DNA of 17,857 bases from Blastocatellia bacterium (GTDB lineage: Bacteria > Acidobacteriota > Blastocatellia > Pyrinomonadales > Pyrinomonadaceae). Positions 5,617 to 13,189 of this stretch are shown in pieces. The translations under genes were made by a program, and so were the position numbers. The notes beneath the pieces are model-generated. The model saw only the letters and a program-made list of their open reading frames with translations, did no database searches and was not told the origin of the DNA. Location: contig JACDAY010000109.1 of assembly GCA_013695195.1 (NCBI GenBank), positions 1 to 17,857 of the forward strand, read 5' to 3'. Within the stretch, counting starts at the first letter, position 1; each line of letters opens with the position of its first letter.

Positions 5617-8346
5617 CTACCTGAAGCCGGTAATCATAACAACATCTGAATTCTCGCTGCCGCGAGCCATTGCGAAGCCTTTTCCGCCAGGCAGGGCATC
5701 GAACCGAAATATCCGGTCCGATTCAAAATTAGTCAGCCTCACGGGCGGGCCGCCGTCTAAAGTCTGACTCCAGAGATTATCGACTTTATCGCGGTTGTCA
5801 ACGTAAATCAACGCCCGTCCATCCGCACTCCACGAGAAGTCGCGCGATCTAACAACCAATGGCAGTTCCAAAGTCTTAAACGGCTGTCCGCCATCGGAAG
5901 ATAATACCGACAGCGTAGAGGGAAAACCCGGCCTGAAATCGCCCTGGCCGTACGCGATAAATTTTCCGTCAGGCGATACCGCCGGCCTGCGGGAATCCGT
6001 ATCGGTTAACCGTACGGGCGTGCCGCCGGCGATGCTTACTTTCCAGAGAGTAACTTTATTATCCGTATCTGTAAGATCATAAACGACCCATTTGCCGTCG
6101 GGTGAAAAAGCCGGCTCGCCTTCAAGCCCGGGGCCGCCGGCAAGCTGCACGGGATTGCCGCCATCGATATCTATTCTCCATAAATCACTGTTGCCGGCGC
6201 GTGATGAAATAAAGGCTATGAACCGGCCGTCGGGCGAAACCGCAGGAGAAAAATTTGACCGCGTCTGGAAGGTCAATTGCCGGTTTCCGCTTCCGTCACG
6301 GTTGACGATCCAGAGGTCCTGTGTGCCTGCAATCCTGGTGGTATAAACGATTTGGCCTTCCGGCGTCCATGAAATGCCCGACAAGCCTTCGTCTTTGCCC
6401 AATTCGCTCGTAAGTTTTTGCGCAGGGCCGGATTCCGTCACGGCCCAGATGTTCGACAACCGGTTTTGCTGCGTGCTGATTACCGACTTGCCATCCGCCG
6501 TCAGGCTTAAACCCAGATAGCCGCTCAGGTCATTCGTTATGCGCCGCGGCTTGCCGTCCGGGTATCCAATAAACCATAGCTGTGAAAGCTGGGTTTCGGG
6601 GTCGCGCCCGCTTATAATCAATCCCTTTCCGTCCGGAAGCCAGCCCAACCCGCTTATCCGCAGCCAACCCTGTGATGTTAAAGGTTTTTCGGTTCCGTGA
6701 TCGAGGCTAACTTCTACTAAATAGCAAGTATCGTCAATTGACGAATAAACAGCGCTGACTATTGTCTTTCCGTCGGGAGACCATGCAGAGCGCAGCCATC
6801 TCGTGCCCTCGGACGCGTTGGCAAGCGTTTGCGACTCGCTGCCGTCGGAATTTGCGATCATCAGCGAAGTTTCGCGTCGGACAAAAGCCATTCGGCTGCC
6901 ATCGGCCGAAAAAGCCACGGGCCCGCCGGCATCAGCCAATAATTTCCGCGAAATTCCTCCCAAAACCGGAATCTGATAAATTGACGCCGGCCCCTGTTTT
7001 TCGGCGGCGGTGTAATAAATATAATCGCCGTCGCGCGAGAATGTTAGCCCGTTAAACCTGGCATCTGCCGGCGGAACTATCTGGACGTTGCTGGATGTTG
7101 CGGTTTGTTTGACCCAAAGGCTTTGCTGTCCCGCATCCTGAAGCGCATAAACGACATATTTGCCGTCCGGCGAAATGGCCGTCTGCTCGCTTGCGACGTT
7201 GCCGCTTGCGGTCAGCTTGTTGATTCGCATCGTCTGGAAAGAATCGGAAGATTCGGTATTTGTGTACAGGACGGCGCCGGCGGCAATAATAGCAATGGCA
7301 AGTACGCCTACTATTAACGCGGCGGCCACCGGATGAAGCTTGAATTCATCCAAAAGCACCTCGCGAATTGTATTCCGGCCCATCCCGGATCGTGGAGCAG
7401 TGGTCAGATTCTTTGAAAATCCTTCATCCGTGGACTTTACATTCTCGAAATCACTAATACGCGGTTCGCTGTGTTCCGCCCTGGCTACGAAATCGAATTC
7501 CTGCCGCAGGTCCTTGAGGTCAGCCAGCAGCTCCCGGCCCGTCTGGTATCTCTCATCCCGGTTTTTGCGCAGCGCTTTACGGACAAGCGACTCGAGATCA
7601 TGTGGAATTTCCGGCGCGTGTTGGCTGAGCGGTACAGGTTCCGTATGCAATATGGATCCGATGACATCGACGTCGTTTTCGCCTGTAAACGGCCGTTTAA
7701 GCGCCAGCATCTCGTAAAGCACTGCGCCGAAACTAAAAATATCGGTCCTTGCGTCCACGCTCTTGCCGCGGGCCTGTTCGGGCGACATATAACCGACAGT
7801 GCCCATCACCAGGCCGGGACTGGTTTTAACAAGGGTTGTCAGGGTATCAAAATCCAAAGGCGCAGGCTTTTCAGTTAGTTTCGCAAGGCCAAAATCAAGC
7901 ACCTTCACGAGGCCGTCGGGGCGCAATATTATATTGTCCGGTTTGATATCGCGGTGGATAACCCGGGCTTCATGGGCGGCCGCCAGCGCTGTGGCAATTT
8001 GAATCGCGACGTCGAGATTTTTTTGCAGATCGAACTCTTTTCGCTTTATTTTCTTTGCCAGGGTCTCTCCCTCGACATATTCCATGGCGATGAAAGGAGA
8101 TTCGTCCTCATCGTTAATCTCATAAATAGTGATAATGTTCGGATGATTGAGCGCCGATGCGGATTTTGCTTCGTGTGAGAGACGAAGCATTCTATCAATA
8201 TCAAGAGCAACACTGGAAGGAAGGATTTTGAGCGCAACCCTGCGGCCGAGCCTCGTGTCTTCCGCAAGGTAGACTTCGCCCATTCCGCCTTCGCCCAGCT
8301 TCCTGACCATTCTGTAACGCCCTAGTCTTTCGCCTGCATTCATCAT
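5617..8346 (-). CDS. Transmembrane Ser/Thr protein kinase with TolB/PD40-type beta-propeller sensor
   Basis: This is a 909-residue protein. Residues ~10-285 form a Hanks-type kinase: glycine loop GEGGMGEVY, ATP lysine K40 in VALKIL, catalytic HRDIKPDN (131-138), DFGLAKL (151-157) and GYMSPEQARG. All catalytic residues are present. A ~50-residue juxtamembrane linker leads to one membrane segment (~340-361, AAALIVGVLAIAIIAAGAVL). The remaining ~540 residues are a beta-propeller with roughly a dozen S/W-x-D-G-K-type repeats (ISPDGKYVVY, VSPDGRFIAF, FSPDGKWVVY). The predicted layout is a cytoplasmic kinase and a periplasmic propeller that may sense a ligand. This fusion is common in Acidobacteriota. 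The start could be either of two adjacent ATGs (8346 or 8343). Its substrates are unknown; the small gene after it is a candidate by position only. Confidence 0.93.
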   Translation of the reverse strand: MMNAGERLGRYRMVRKLGEGGMGEVYLAEDTRLGRRVALKILPSSVALDIDRMLRLSHEAKSASALNHPNIITIYEINDEDESPFIAMEYVEGETLAKKIKRKEFDLQKNLDVAIQIATALAAAHEARVIHRDIKPDNIILRPDGLVKVLDFGLAKLTEKPAPLDFDTLTTLVKTSPGLVMGTVGYMSPEQARGKSVDARTDIFSFGAVLYEMLALKRPFTGENDVDVIGSILHTEPVPLSQHAPEIPHDLESLVRKALRKNRDERYQTGRELLADLKDLRQEFDFVARAEHSEPRISDFENVKSTDEGFSKNLTTAPRSGMGRNTIREVLLDEFKLHPVAAALIVGVLAIAIIAAGAVLYTNTESSDSFQTMRINKLTASGNVASEQTAISPDGKYVVYALQDAGQQSLWVKQTATSSNVQIVPPADARFNGLTFSRDGDYIYYTAAEKQGPASIYQIPVLGGISRKLLADAGGPVAFSADGSRMAFVRRETSLMIANSDGSESQTLANASEGTRWLRSAWSPDGKTIVSAVYSSIDDTCYLVEVSLDHGTEKPLTSQGWLRISGLGWLPDGKGLIISGRDPETQLSQLWFIGYPDGKPRRITNDLSGYLGLSLTADGKSVISTQQNRLSNIWAVTESGPAQKLTSELGKDEGLSGISWTPEGQIVYTTRIAGTQDLWIVNRDGSGNRQLTFQTRSNFSPAVSPDGRFIAFISSRAGNSDLWRIDIDGGNPVQLAGGPGLEGEPAFSPDGKWVVYDLTDTDNKVTLWKVSIAGGTPVRLTDTDSRRPAVSPDGKFIAYGQGDFRPGFPSTLSVLSSDGGQPFKTLELPLVVRSRDFSWSADGRALIYVDNRDKVDNLWSQTLDGGPPVRLTNFESDRIFRFDALPGGKGFAMARGSENSDVVMITGFR

Positions 8347-8407
8347 TTGAGTCCATAGATTGTATCACCGGATGAACGCTCCTGAAATATATTTTTGCCT
8401 TATTTTT

Positions 8408-8437
8408 CAGAGTTTATTTTGGGTAAGTAAACTTCTG
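8408..8437. other. Small hairpin between the peptidase and kinase genes
   Basis: CAGAGTTTA (8408-8416) pairs with TAAACTTCTG (8428-8437), with one bulged base and an 11-base loop. It lies in the 122-bp gap between the M28 peptidase stop and the kinase start. No U-run follows on the minus strand, so a terminator role is only a weak inference. Confidence 0.3.
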
Positions 8438-8468
8438 CGTAAAAGATTCAAACAACTCTGGCTAATGA

Positions 8469-9827
8469 TCACTGGCGAACGGGTTTCGGAAAACTAACCG
8501 GGCTTTTGTTTCCATCCTTGTCCACGGAACGGATACCAAAGAAGTAATTGTCTTTCGAGCGTTCTTTGATCACAAAATTCGTCGCCTTTCCGACAAAAAC
8601 CGAATCCGTCCATTCTGCGGCGGTTGTTTCACGCCAGGTTATTTCGTAACCGGCAAGATCGGCGTCGGTGTTTGCGTCCCATTTAAGCTCTGTATCATTG
8701 GATAAGCGACTAACCAGGATTGCGTTCTTTGGATTTGCTGGCGCGTTTGCAAGGCTCGCAAGGCTGATTAGATTAACGCGCGCGACATTCGCCGTATATT
8801 CAAAATCGACAAACTCCGGCGTGTCGCCGTAAAAAATGCCTTTTTCAGTGCGGACATTTTGATGTTGATGCGTGTAGTCTTCGTCCGATTCGGTAAACCG
8901 CACGGCAGTAAAACCGCGTTCGAGAAATGGAATATGGTCGCCGCCGCGCCCGTAGCGGTCACGCCGGTAGATCATCCAGACCTTAAAGTTTTTCAGATAC
9001 TTGTCGGATTGTTCCTTAATATATCTCGCAAGCTGCCTCGAAGCCGAATCGTTCTCGCCGCCGACGCTTCGCCGCGTGCCGGCCTGCTGTTCGGTTTCGT
9101 TGGACGGAACGCCTTCACTAAATACGCGAACCCGATTCCGGTTCGGTGAATTCTTATAGGACGTTACGCCGCCGATGATGTCGTTCGTAAACATTCCCTC
9201 AATGTCCATTGCTTTCTGCTTTGCCTGTTCGGCAAAATAAGAGGCGCCGAGCAGGCCTTGTTCTTCGCCCGGGACGGCCATAAATACAATTGTTGCATCG
9301 AAATTTCGTTTTGACATCACTCGAGCGAGCTCGATGACGGCTGCTGTGCCTGAAGCATCGTCGTTGGCTCCGGGCGCATCGCATTTTGCGTCAATAGGCG
9401 ACGTGCACATCGAATCGTAATGCCCGGACACGACGTAAACGCGTTCCGGATTCGTAGTGCCTTTCAGCGTGGCGATGACGTTTGTTAAATTTACAGGCTC
9501 CGGGATTCGATTGGCTTTGGGCTGGAGAAAAGTTTGCTTTTCTACAATTAGACAATTATTGCAGTCGGCATCGATCTTTTGAAATTCGCCAAAAATCCAG
9601 TCGCGCGCCGCACCGATGCCGCGCGATGGATTGTCCTGCTCGGACAAAGTGTTTCGCGTGCCGAATGATACGAGTTTTCGGATGTCCGCTTCGATTCGAT
9701 TCGCGGAAACTTCCCGGATCATTTTGAAAATTTCGGGATTAAGTCTTTCTTTCGATTTTTGTGCGAAAGCGATTGCCACAGAGACGCAAAGACACAGAGA
9801 CAGCAAAAATAAGTTTTTCATTTTCAT
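8469..9827 (-). CDS. Secreted M28-family zinc metallopeptidase with C-terminal fibronectin-like domain
   Basis: This is a 452-residue protein. The signal peptide (MKMKNLFLLSLCLCVSVAIA) is followed by a peptidase domain with M28 metal-binding motifs: VVSGHYDSM (H136), APGANDDASGT (D156), VPGEEQGLLGA (E188/E189), TNDIIGG (D216), and GGDHIPF with YTHQHQN near 298-323, which supplies the last zinc histidine. M28 enzymes are usually aminopeptidases that use two zinc ions. Residues ~366-450 look like a fibronectin type III domain (TELKWDANTDADLAGYEITW, SVDKDGNKSP). It begins 7 bp after the stop of the PQQ-like gene, so the two are almost certainly co-transcribed. The start may be 9827 or the second ATG at 9821. 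The signal peptide core is encoded by a repeat-like tract (9775-9802). Confidence 0.92.
   Translation of the reverse strand: MKMKNLFLLSLCLCVSVAIAFAQKSKERLNPEIFKMIREVSANRIEADIRKLVSFGTRNTLSEQDNPSRGIGAARDWIFGEFQKIDADCNNCLIVEKQTFLQPKANRIPEPVNLTNVIATLKGTTNPERVYVVSGHYDSMCTSPIDAKCDAPGANDDASGTAAVIELARVMSKRNFDATIVFMAVPGEEQGLLGASYFAEQAKQKAMDIEGMFTNDIIGGVTSYKNSPNRNRVRVFSEGVPSNETEQQAGTRRSVGGENDSASRQLARYIKEQSDKYLKNFKVWMIYRRDRYGRGGDHIPFLERGFTAVRFTESDEDYTHQHQNVRTEKGIFYGDTPEFVDFEYTANVARVNLISLASLANAPANPKNAILVSRLSNDTELKWDANTDADLAGYEITWRETTAAEWTDSVFVGKATNFVIKERSKDNYFFGIRSVDKDGNKSPVSFPKPVRQ
9775..9802. repeat. CACAGAGA/GCAAAGACACAGAGA repeat tract inside the M28 signal peptide
   Basis: The plus strand reads GCCACAGAGACGCAAAGACA and then CAGAGACA, a near-periodic motif of the type dispersed in many environmental bacterial genomes. 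On the minus strand it encodes residues ~9-18 of the peptidase (LSLCLCVSVA). The match to a known dispersed motif is from memory, not a search. Confidence 0.65.
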
Positions 9828-9834
9828 ATTTGAA

Positions 9835-11805
9835 TTAACGATTTAATATATCAAACGCCTGTAAACGATTGCCGTCCGCCGAGTAAAGCAGATTCACGCT
9901 TTCGTCGGTCACAAACCGGGCGTCGGGATCGGACGCGAGAATAAACCGAGAGTCGCGACCGGTGTGGACATTTACACCGATCAGTCCTTTGCGGTCGAAC
10001 GGTTTTGGGAGATCGGTGTAGAAGTACATATAATTTCCGCGAAGCTCGGCCAGGCGCTTTCGGCGAAGCAGATAATTTGAAAGTCGCTCAGCTTGTCTTA
10101 CAGGATCGAGGCGATCCAGGATGCTCTCCTGAACATCGCCGCGCGAAGGCGTCGCACGGCCGATCACATTTCCGATTACTCTGCCTCGGATGTCCGCTCC
10201 ACTTGGAACCACGATCTGCAGGCCGTTTATCCGATTTAGCAAATTCGGCGTGCGTGCGATAGAACCGTATGCATAAATTCTGCGCGTAACATAGTTTCGA
10301 GCCGAATTACTGGCCAGCGTCGTCAGATCGAACGAGCCGAAGCGCGATCGCAAACCGGACCAGCGAAACGAATTGACGGTTCCCGCCAGATTTAAACCGG
10401 TTCGGGCGAAACCGATCGCCGAAGTGGCAAGGCCGCCATAGCGGAAATAAAGAGCCGTCGCCCGGAGCGCGATTCCGGCGATAACGCGAAATGCTCCGCG
10501 GTCAGGGGCTTTGTGTTTTACACGCCAGATTTCGTCGGAACGCAGGCTCCCAGCCTGCGATTTGCTAAAATAACGCATTGACCCACCCGCTAACGCAGGC
10601 AGTTCTGACCTGTTTCCTTTTTTTGAATCTATAGAAAACGCCGCTATCTCATCACGTCCGCCGACAACGGCCTGGCCGCTTTCGTTTAATAGCACGAACT
10701 GCGCCTTTTCAATTTCATGCTCGAACTTTCCGATGCGTTTCCCTTCCCTCGCGTCGATAGTAATCAAATCGTCCTTGTCGGCAATAAGAATTGTGTTTGC
10801 ATCGGCGAACACGAAATTGGTAAGGCCTTTGTCGGCGCCTTTATAACGCCAAAGCGTTTTGCCGTTTTTCGTGTCGATCGCGGACACACCGAACGGGCCT
10901 TTTGCGGAAATCTCACCGTCTTTTAACCGTGTAAATTGACCGCCGGTCCGAACAAAAAGTGTTCTGCCGATCACAGCCATTTCCGCGCACACGCCGAGAT
11001 CGTCGGCCGTCCAATCGACCTGGCCCGTTTTTCTGTTTACCGCGCGAATCTTGCCGCGTCCCGATATATAAACGTGATTATCGTCAAAAACCGGATCGGC
11101 TTCCGTGAGCGCGAGGCCGTTTTCGTTCATTTTGAATTTTTCGCGTTCTTTTTCCTTGCCGGTGCGGGCGTCGTAGGAAGTTGCGCCTTCGTAAAAGAGA
11201 AACAGGCGGCCGTCGAGAATCAGCGGCGGACGATAATTGTCGAGCGTGTATGCGATCTCGCCGAGATTTTCACCGAAACGCGCCGGCATCATCTCGATGC
11301 TGCCGTCGAATTCCCGTTTCCAAAGCTCTTCGCCCGTCGAAAGCTGTAGTACATGGATGATCGGCTTGCGTTTAAAGTCCTCGCCAGAATTGCCGCGCGG
11401 GGTTTTTACCAAAACGACCGCGATCAGATCGTTCGCCGGATCGACGGCAAGCTGCATGACATCACCTTTGACCTTTTCGCTCTGCCAGATACGAGAGCCG
11501 GAAAGCAGATCAACCGCTTCGAGCCGCGACTTGCTGCCTTCGTCCTTTGTGAACAAAATTATGTCCGTGTCGGGAACGGGCGTAACGGCAGTTTCTTCAA
11601 TCCGTCCTGTCGAACGCCGCCAAATTCTTTCCCCGGTCTGACCGTCGAGAGCGTATAAGCTACGCTCGGTTCCGGCGAGAATAACGCCGAAATCGGTAGT
11701 TTGATAGAAATGAACTTTGGAATCAAGATTCGCCTGCCAGGCAGGCTGGGCAAGAGGGACGGCCGCGAAAAGGCACAAAAGACACAAAAAAAGAATGGCT
11801 TTCAT
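9835..11805 (-). CDS. Secreted PQQ-like (quinoprotein-type) beta-propeller protein
   Basis: This is a 656-residue protein. The signal peptide is MKAILFLCLLCLFAAVPLAQ. The mature chain has repeated PQQ-type blades: YALDGQTGERIWRRSTG, AVDLLSGSRIWQSEKV, VLQLSTGEELWKREFDG, AVNRKTGQVDWTADDLG, AIDTKNGKTLWRYKGADKG. These form a beta-propeller in the periplasm or at the surface. I see no dehydrogenase catalytic signature, so it is more likely a binding or assembly protein than an enzyme. Its propeller repeats give way near residue 395 to a segment encoded by palindromic repeats (~398-423), then an alanine/arginine-rich C-terminal part I do not recognise. The next gene is the M28 peptidase, 7 bp on. 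No Shine-Dalgarno is seen; TAAAAT lies six bases before the ATG. Confidence 0.85.
   Translation of the reverse strand: MKAILFLCLLCLFAAVPLAQPAWQANLDSKVHFYQTTDFGVILAGTERSLYALDGQTGERIWRRSTGRIEETAVTPVPDTDIILFTKDEGSKSRLEAVDLLSGSRIWQSEKVKGDVMQLAVDPANDLIAVVLVKTPRGNSGEDFKRKPIIHVLQLSTGEELWKREFDGSIEMMPARFGENLGEIAYTLDNYRPPLILDGRLFLFYEGATSYDARTGKEKEREKFKMNENGLALTEADPVFDDNHVYISGRGKIRAVNRKTGQVDWTADDLGVCAEMAVIGRTLFVRTGGQFTRLKDGEISAKGPFGVSAIDTKNGKTLWRYKGADKGLTNFVFADANTILIADKDDLITIDAREGKRIGKFEHEIEKAQFVLLNESGQAVVGGRDEIAAFSIDSKKGNRSELPALAGGSMRYFSKSQAGSLRSDEIWRVKHKAPDRGAFRVIAGIALRATALYFRYGGLATSAIGFARTGLNLAGTVNSFRWSGLRSRFGSFDLTTLASNSARNYVTRRIYAYGSIARTPNLLNRINGLQIVVPSGADIRGRVIGNVIGRATPSRGDVQESILDRLDPVRQAERLSNYLLRRKRLAELRGNYMYFYTDLPKPFDRKGLIGVNVHTGRDSRFILASDPDARFVTDESVNLLYSADGNRLQAFDILNR
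10537..10559. repeat. GCAGGC-core hairpin repeat inside the PQQ-like gene
   Basis: GGAA precedes a perfect 8-bp stem, CGCAGGCT-CCC-AGCCTGCG. The GGAACGCAGGC start and the palindromic plan match the element at 17115-17138. In the gene it encodes SQAGSLRS. Confidence 0.7.
10581..10610. repeat. CCACCCGCTAACGCAGGC-type repeat motif inside the PQQ-like gene
   Basis: The plus strand reads ACCCACCCGCTAACGCAGGC and then AGTTCTGACC, 21 bases from the neighbouring hairpin. It resembles dispersed motifs I recall from acidobacterial genomes. In the gene it encodes the SELPALAGGS stretch. Recognition is by memory only. Confidence 0.45.
11732..11746. repeat. Palindrome GCCTGCC-A-GGCAGGC at the mature start of the PQQ-like protein
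   Basis: This is a perfect 7-bp palindrome around a single A, with the same GCAGGC core as the hairpin elements at 10537 and 17115. It encodes the AWQA residues just after the signal peptide. Confidence 0.5.
11762..11790. repeat. GCCGCGAAAAGGCACAAAAG-type tract inside the PQQ-like signal peptide
   Basis: This 29-base tract matches the left arm and loop of the 1061-1131 inverted repeat under the pattern GCCGCRAAAAGGCRCAAAA, then RRCACAAAAA. On the minus strand it encodes residues ~6-15 (FLCLLCLFAA), the hydrophobic core of the signal peptide. Confidence 0.7.
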
Positions 11806-11811
11806 GTTTCT

Positions 11812-11817
11812 ATTTTA
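11812..11817 (-). promoter_or_regulatory. Candidate -10 box (TAAAAT) six bases before the PQQ-like ATG
   Basis: On the minus strand TAAAAT is followed by AGAAAC and then the ATG. With normal spacing, transcription would start at or next to the start codon, giving a leaderless message. No convincing -35 box and no Shine-Dalgarno are seen. Confidence 0.3.
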
Positions 11818-11930
11818 ACTTGTTTTACCTAAAAAGAGGAAGAGATTCTAAGCTGCGAGATTTTCCAAAACGCGACTCTGGATTTTTGCGGGTAGCAAAC
11901 ATGCCGTTCCTGGCGGAACTCAGAATTTTG

Positions 11931-11950
11931 AATACCTTACAAAAGGCATT
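11931..11950. terminator. Hairpin after the anti-sigma gene
   Basis: AATACCTT and AAGGCATT (8 bp, one G-U pair) flank the loop ACAA. It starts 11 bases past the stop of the minus-strand anti-sigma gene. No U-run follows, so this is a weak terminator call. The rest of the 155-bp gap to the PQQ-like gene shows nothing else clear. Confidence 0.35.
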
Positions 11951-11960
11951 TTCATTGAAC

Positions 11961-13139
11961 TTACTGAATCCGATAAGCCTTATCCTTCCAAACCGCGACT
12001 ACGGTTCCCGCAAAGTTTTCCGCAATGGCTCGCAAACCGCTGTCGAGCTTTCGATATTCGCCGGTGCCGCGGCGGACATTGAACGTGGCCTGCCCGCGAT
12101 AGGCGGAATCGTACCAAACACCTTGTTTCAGTTCGAAGATTCGACCGCCAACCTGTTTTCGATTTGATGAGTTCGTACTTTCGAGTCGGGCAGATCTCTT
12201 CGAGCGAACCGAACTATCGCCGCTCATACGGGTGTCGCTGCGGTCTTTTTCGGCCGGAGCTTTCGCGTCTTTTGACGGAACGGCGGGAACACGCGAAATT
12301 CCGCTCTGAAGCGAGTTCATTTCGCTTACCGGATTTTGAGATTGAGTAATCTGAGCGTCGGTTTTACTCTCATTTTCCGACGGAGTGTTTTTGTCAGCTT
12401 CTTCTGACTGTTGATTTTCTTTTGCCGCCGGAGGAGTCAAAGCAGCAGGCGCTCCCGCCATCGCGTCAGCGCCGTCCAGGACAAAGTTTTTGCCGCCAGA
12501 AACGGCTCCGTTGCCTATGGCCATATTTGCCGCTAAAGCCGGTGATTCAGGCTTTGCGGCGTTCGCGGCGCTATTGCCCGAATTCCGCGCTGAGACTGCC
12601 GCATTTGTATTCATCAAAGCATTTGATGACAAACTCATCGTATTCGCATTCGCCGATCTATCACTGAAGCCCGGTGCACCAGGAGCTGTTTGGGAATCGG
12701 CGATTTGCGACACTTCGGAGTTTGCGGAGCCGCCGGAGTTTTGCAGAACCATATATCCGAGAAATCCAGTGAAAACAAGCACAAGGCTTCCCATTACATA
12801 AGCAAGATTCGGAAAAAGAAAGAGCTTTCGATACCACGGAATGTTTACACCAATAAAAGCAGGAGCGGTCACGGCGGAGGCTGCGGCCGGGCCCGCTTCC
12901 GAATTCAGCAAGATAAGATTTGAAAGGATCATTCGACACCCGTCGCAGTCCGCCAAATGCAGAATTAAAGACTGTCTCGCTTTTTCCGGCAAAGCATTTT
13001 CGGCGAAGGCGGAGATCTCGTCAGCATCTAAATGCGGAGTGCGAATTTGGAATTGCGAATCCGCCGCGGTGAAAGCGGCAGTACTGTTTTCCGCATTTCG
13101 GAGCAGAGCATCTATTTCTTTGTCGAAGTCTAATTCCAT
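11961..13139 (-). CDS. Transmembrane anti-sigma factor with zinc-binding (ZAS) motif and long periplasmic part
   Basis: This is a 392-residue protein. The cytoplasmic N-terminus has the anti-sigma zinc motif H-x3-C-x2-C (HLADCDGC, residues 61-68) after a HLDADEISAFAENALPEKAR helix typical of zf-HC2 proteins. One membrane segment spans ~106-133 (LFLFPNLAYVMGSLVLVFTG). A ~190-residue linker rich in Ala, Ser, Asn and Gln follows. A compact C-terminal domain (~328-392: GGRIFELKQGVWYDSAYRGQ, GTVVAVWKDKAYRI) resembles small domains I recall at the ends of bacterial VWA-type surface proteins; that link is tentative. It lies 50 bp after the sigma factor gene on the same strand and presumably sequesters it. 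AAGGA nine bases upstream supports the start at 13139. Confidence 0.85.
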   Translation of the reverse strand: MELDFDKEIDALLRNAENSTAAFTAADSQFQIRTPHLDADEISAFAENALPEKARQSLILHLADCDGCRMILSNLILLNSEAGPAAASAVTAPAFIGVNIPWYRKLFLFPNLAYVMGSLVLVFTGFLGYMVLQNSGGSANSEVSQIADSQTAPGAPGFSDRSANANTMSLSSNALMNTNAAVSARNSGNSAANAAKPESPALAANMAIGNGAVSGGKNFVLDGADAMAGAPAALTPPAAKENQQSEEADKNTPSENESKTDAQITQSQNPVSEMNSLQSGISRVPAVPSKDAKAPAEKDRSDTRMSGDSSVRSKRSARLESTNSSNRKQVGGRIFELKQGVWYDSAYRGQATFNVRRGTGEYRKLDSGLRAIAENFAGTVVAVWKDKAYRIQ

Positions 13140-13189
13140 TCCGTTCTGTCCTTACGAAAAACTCTGCGTCCCGTCCGTATATCTTTCAT

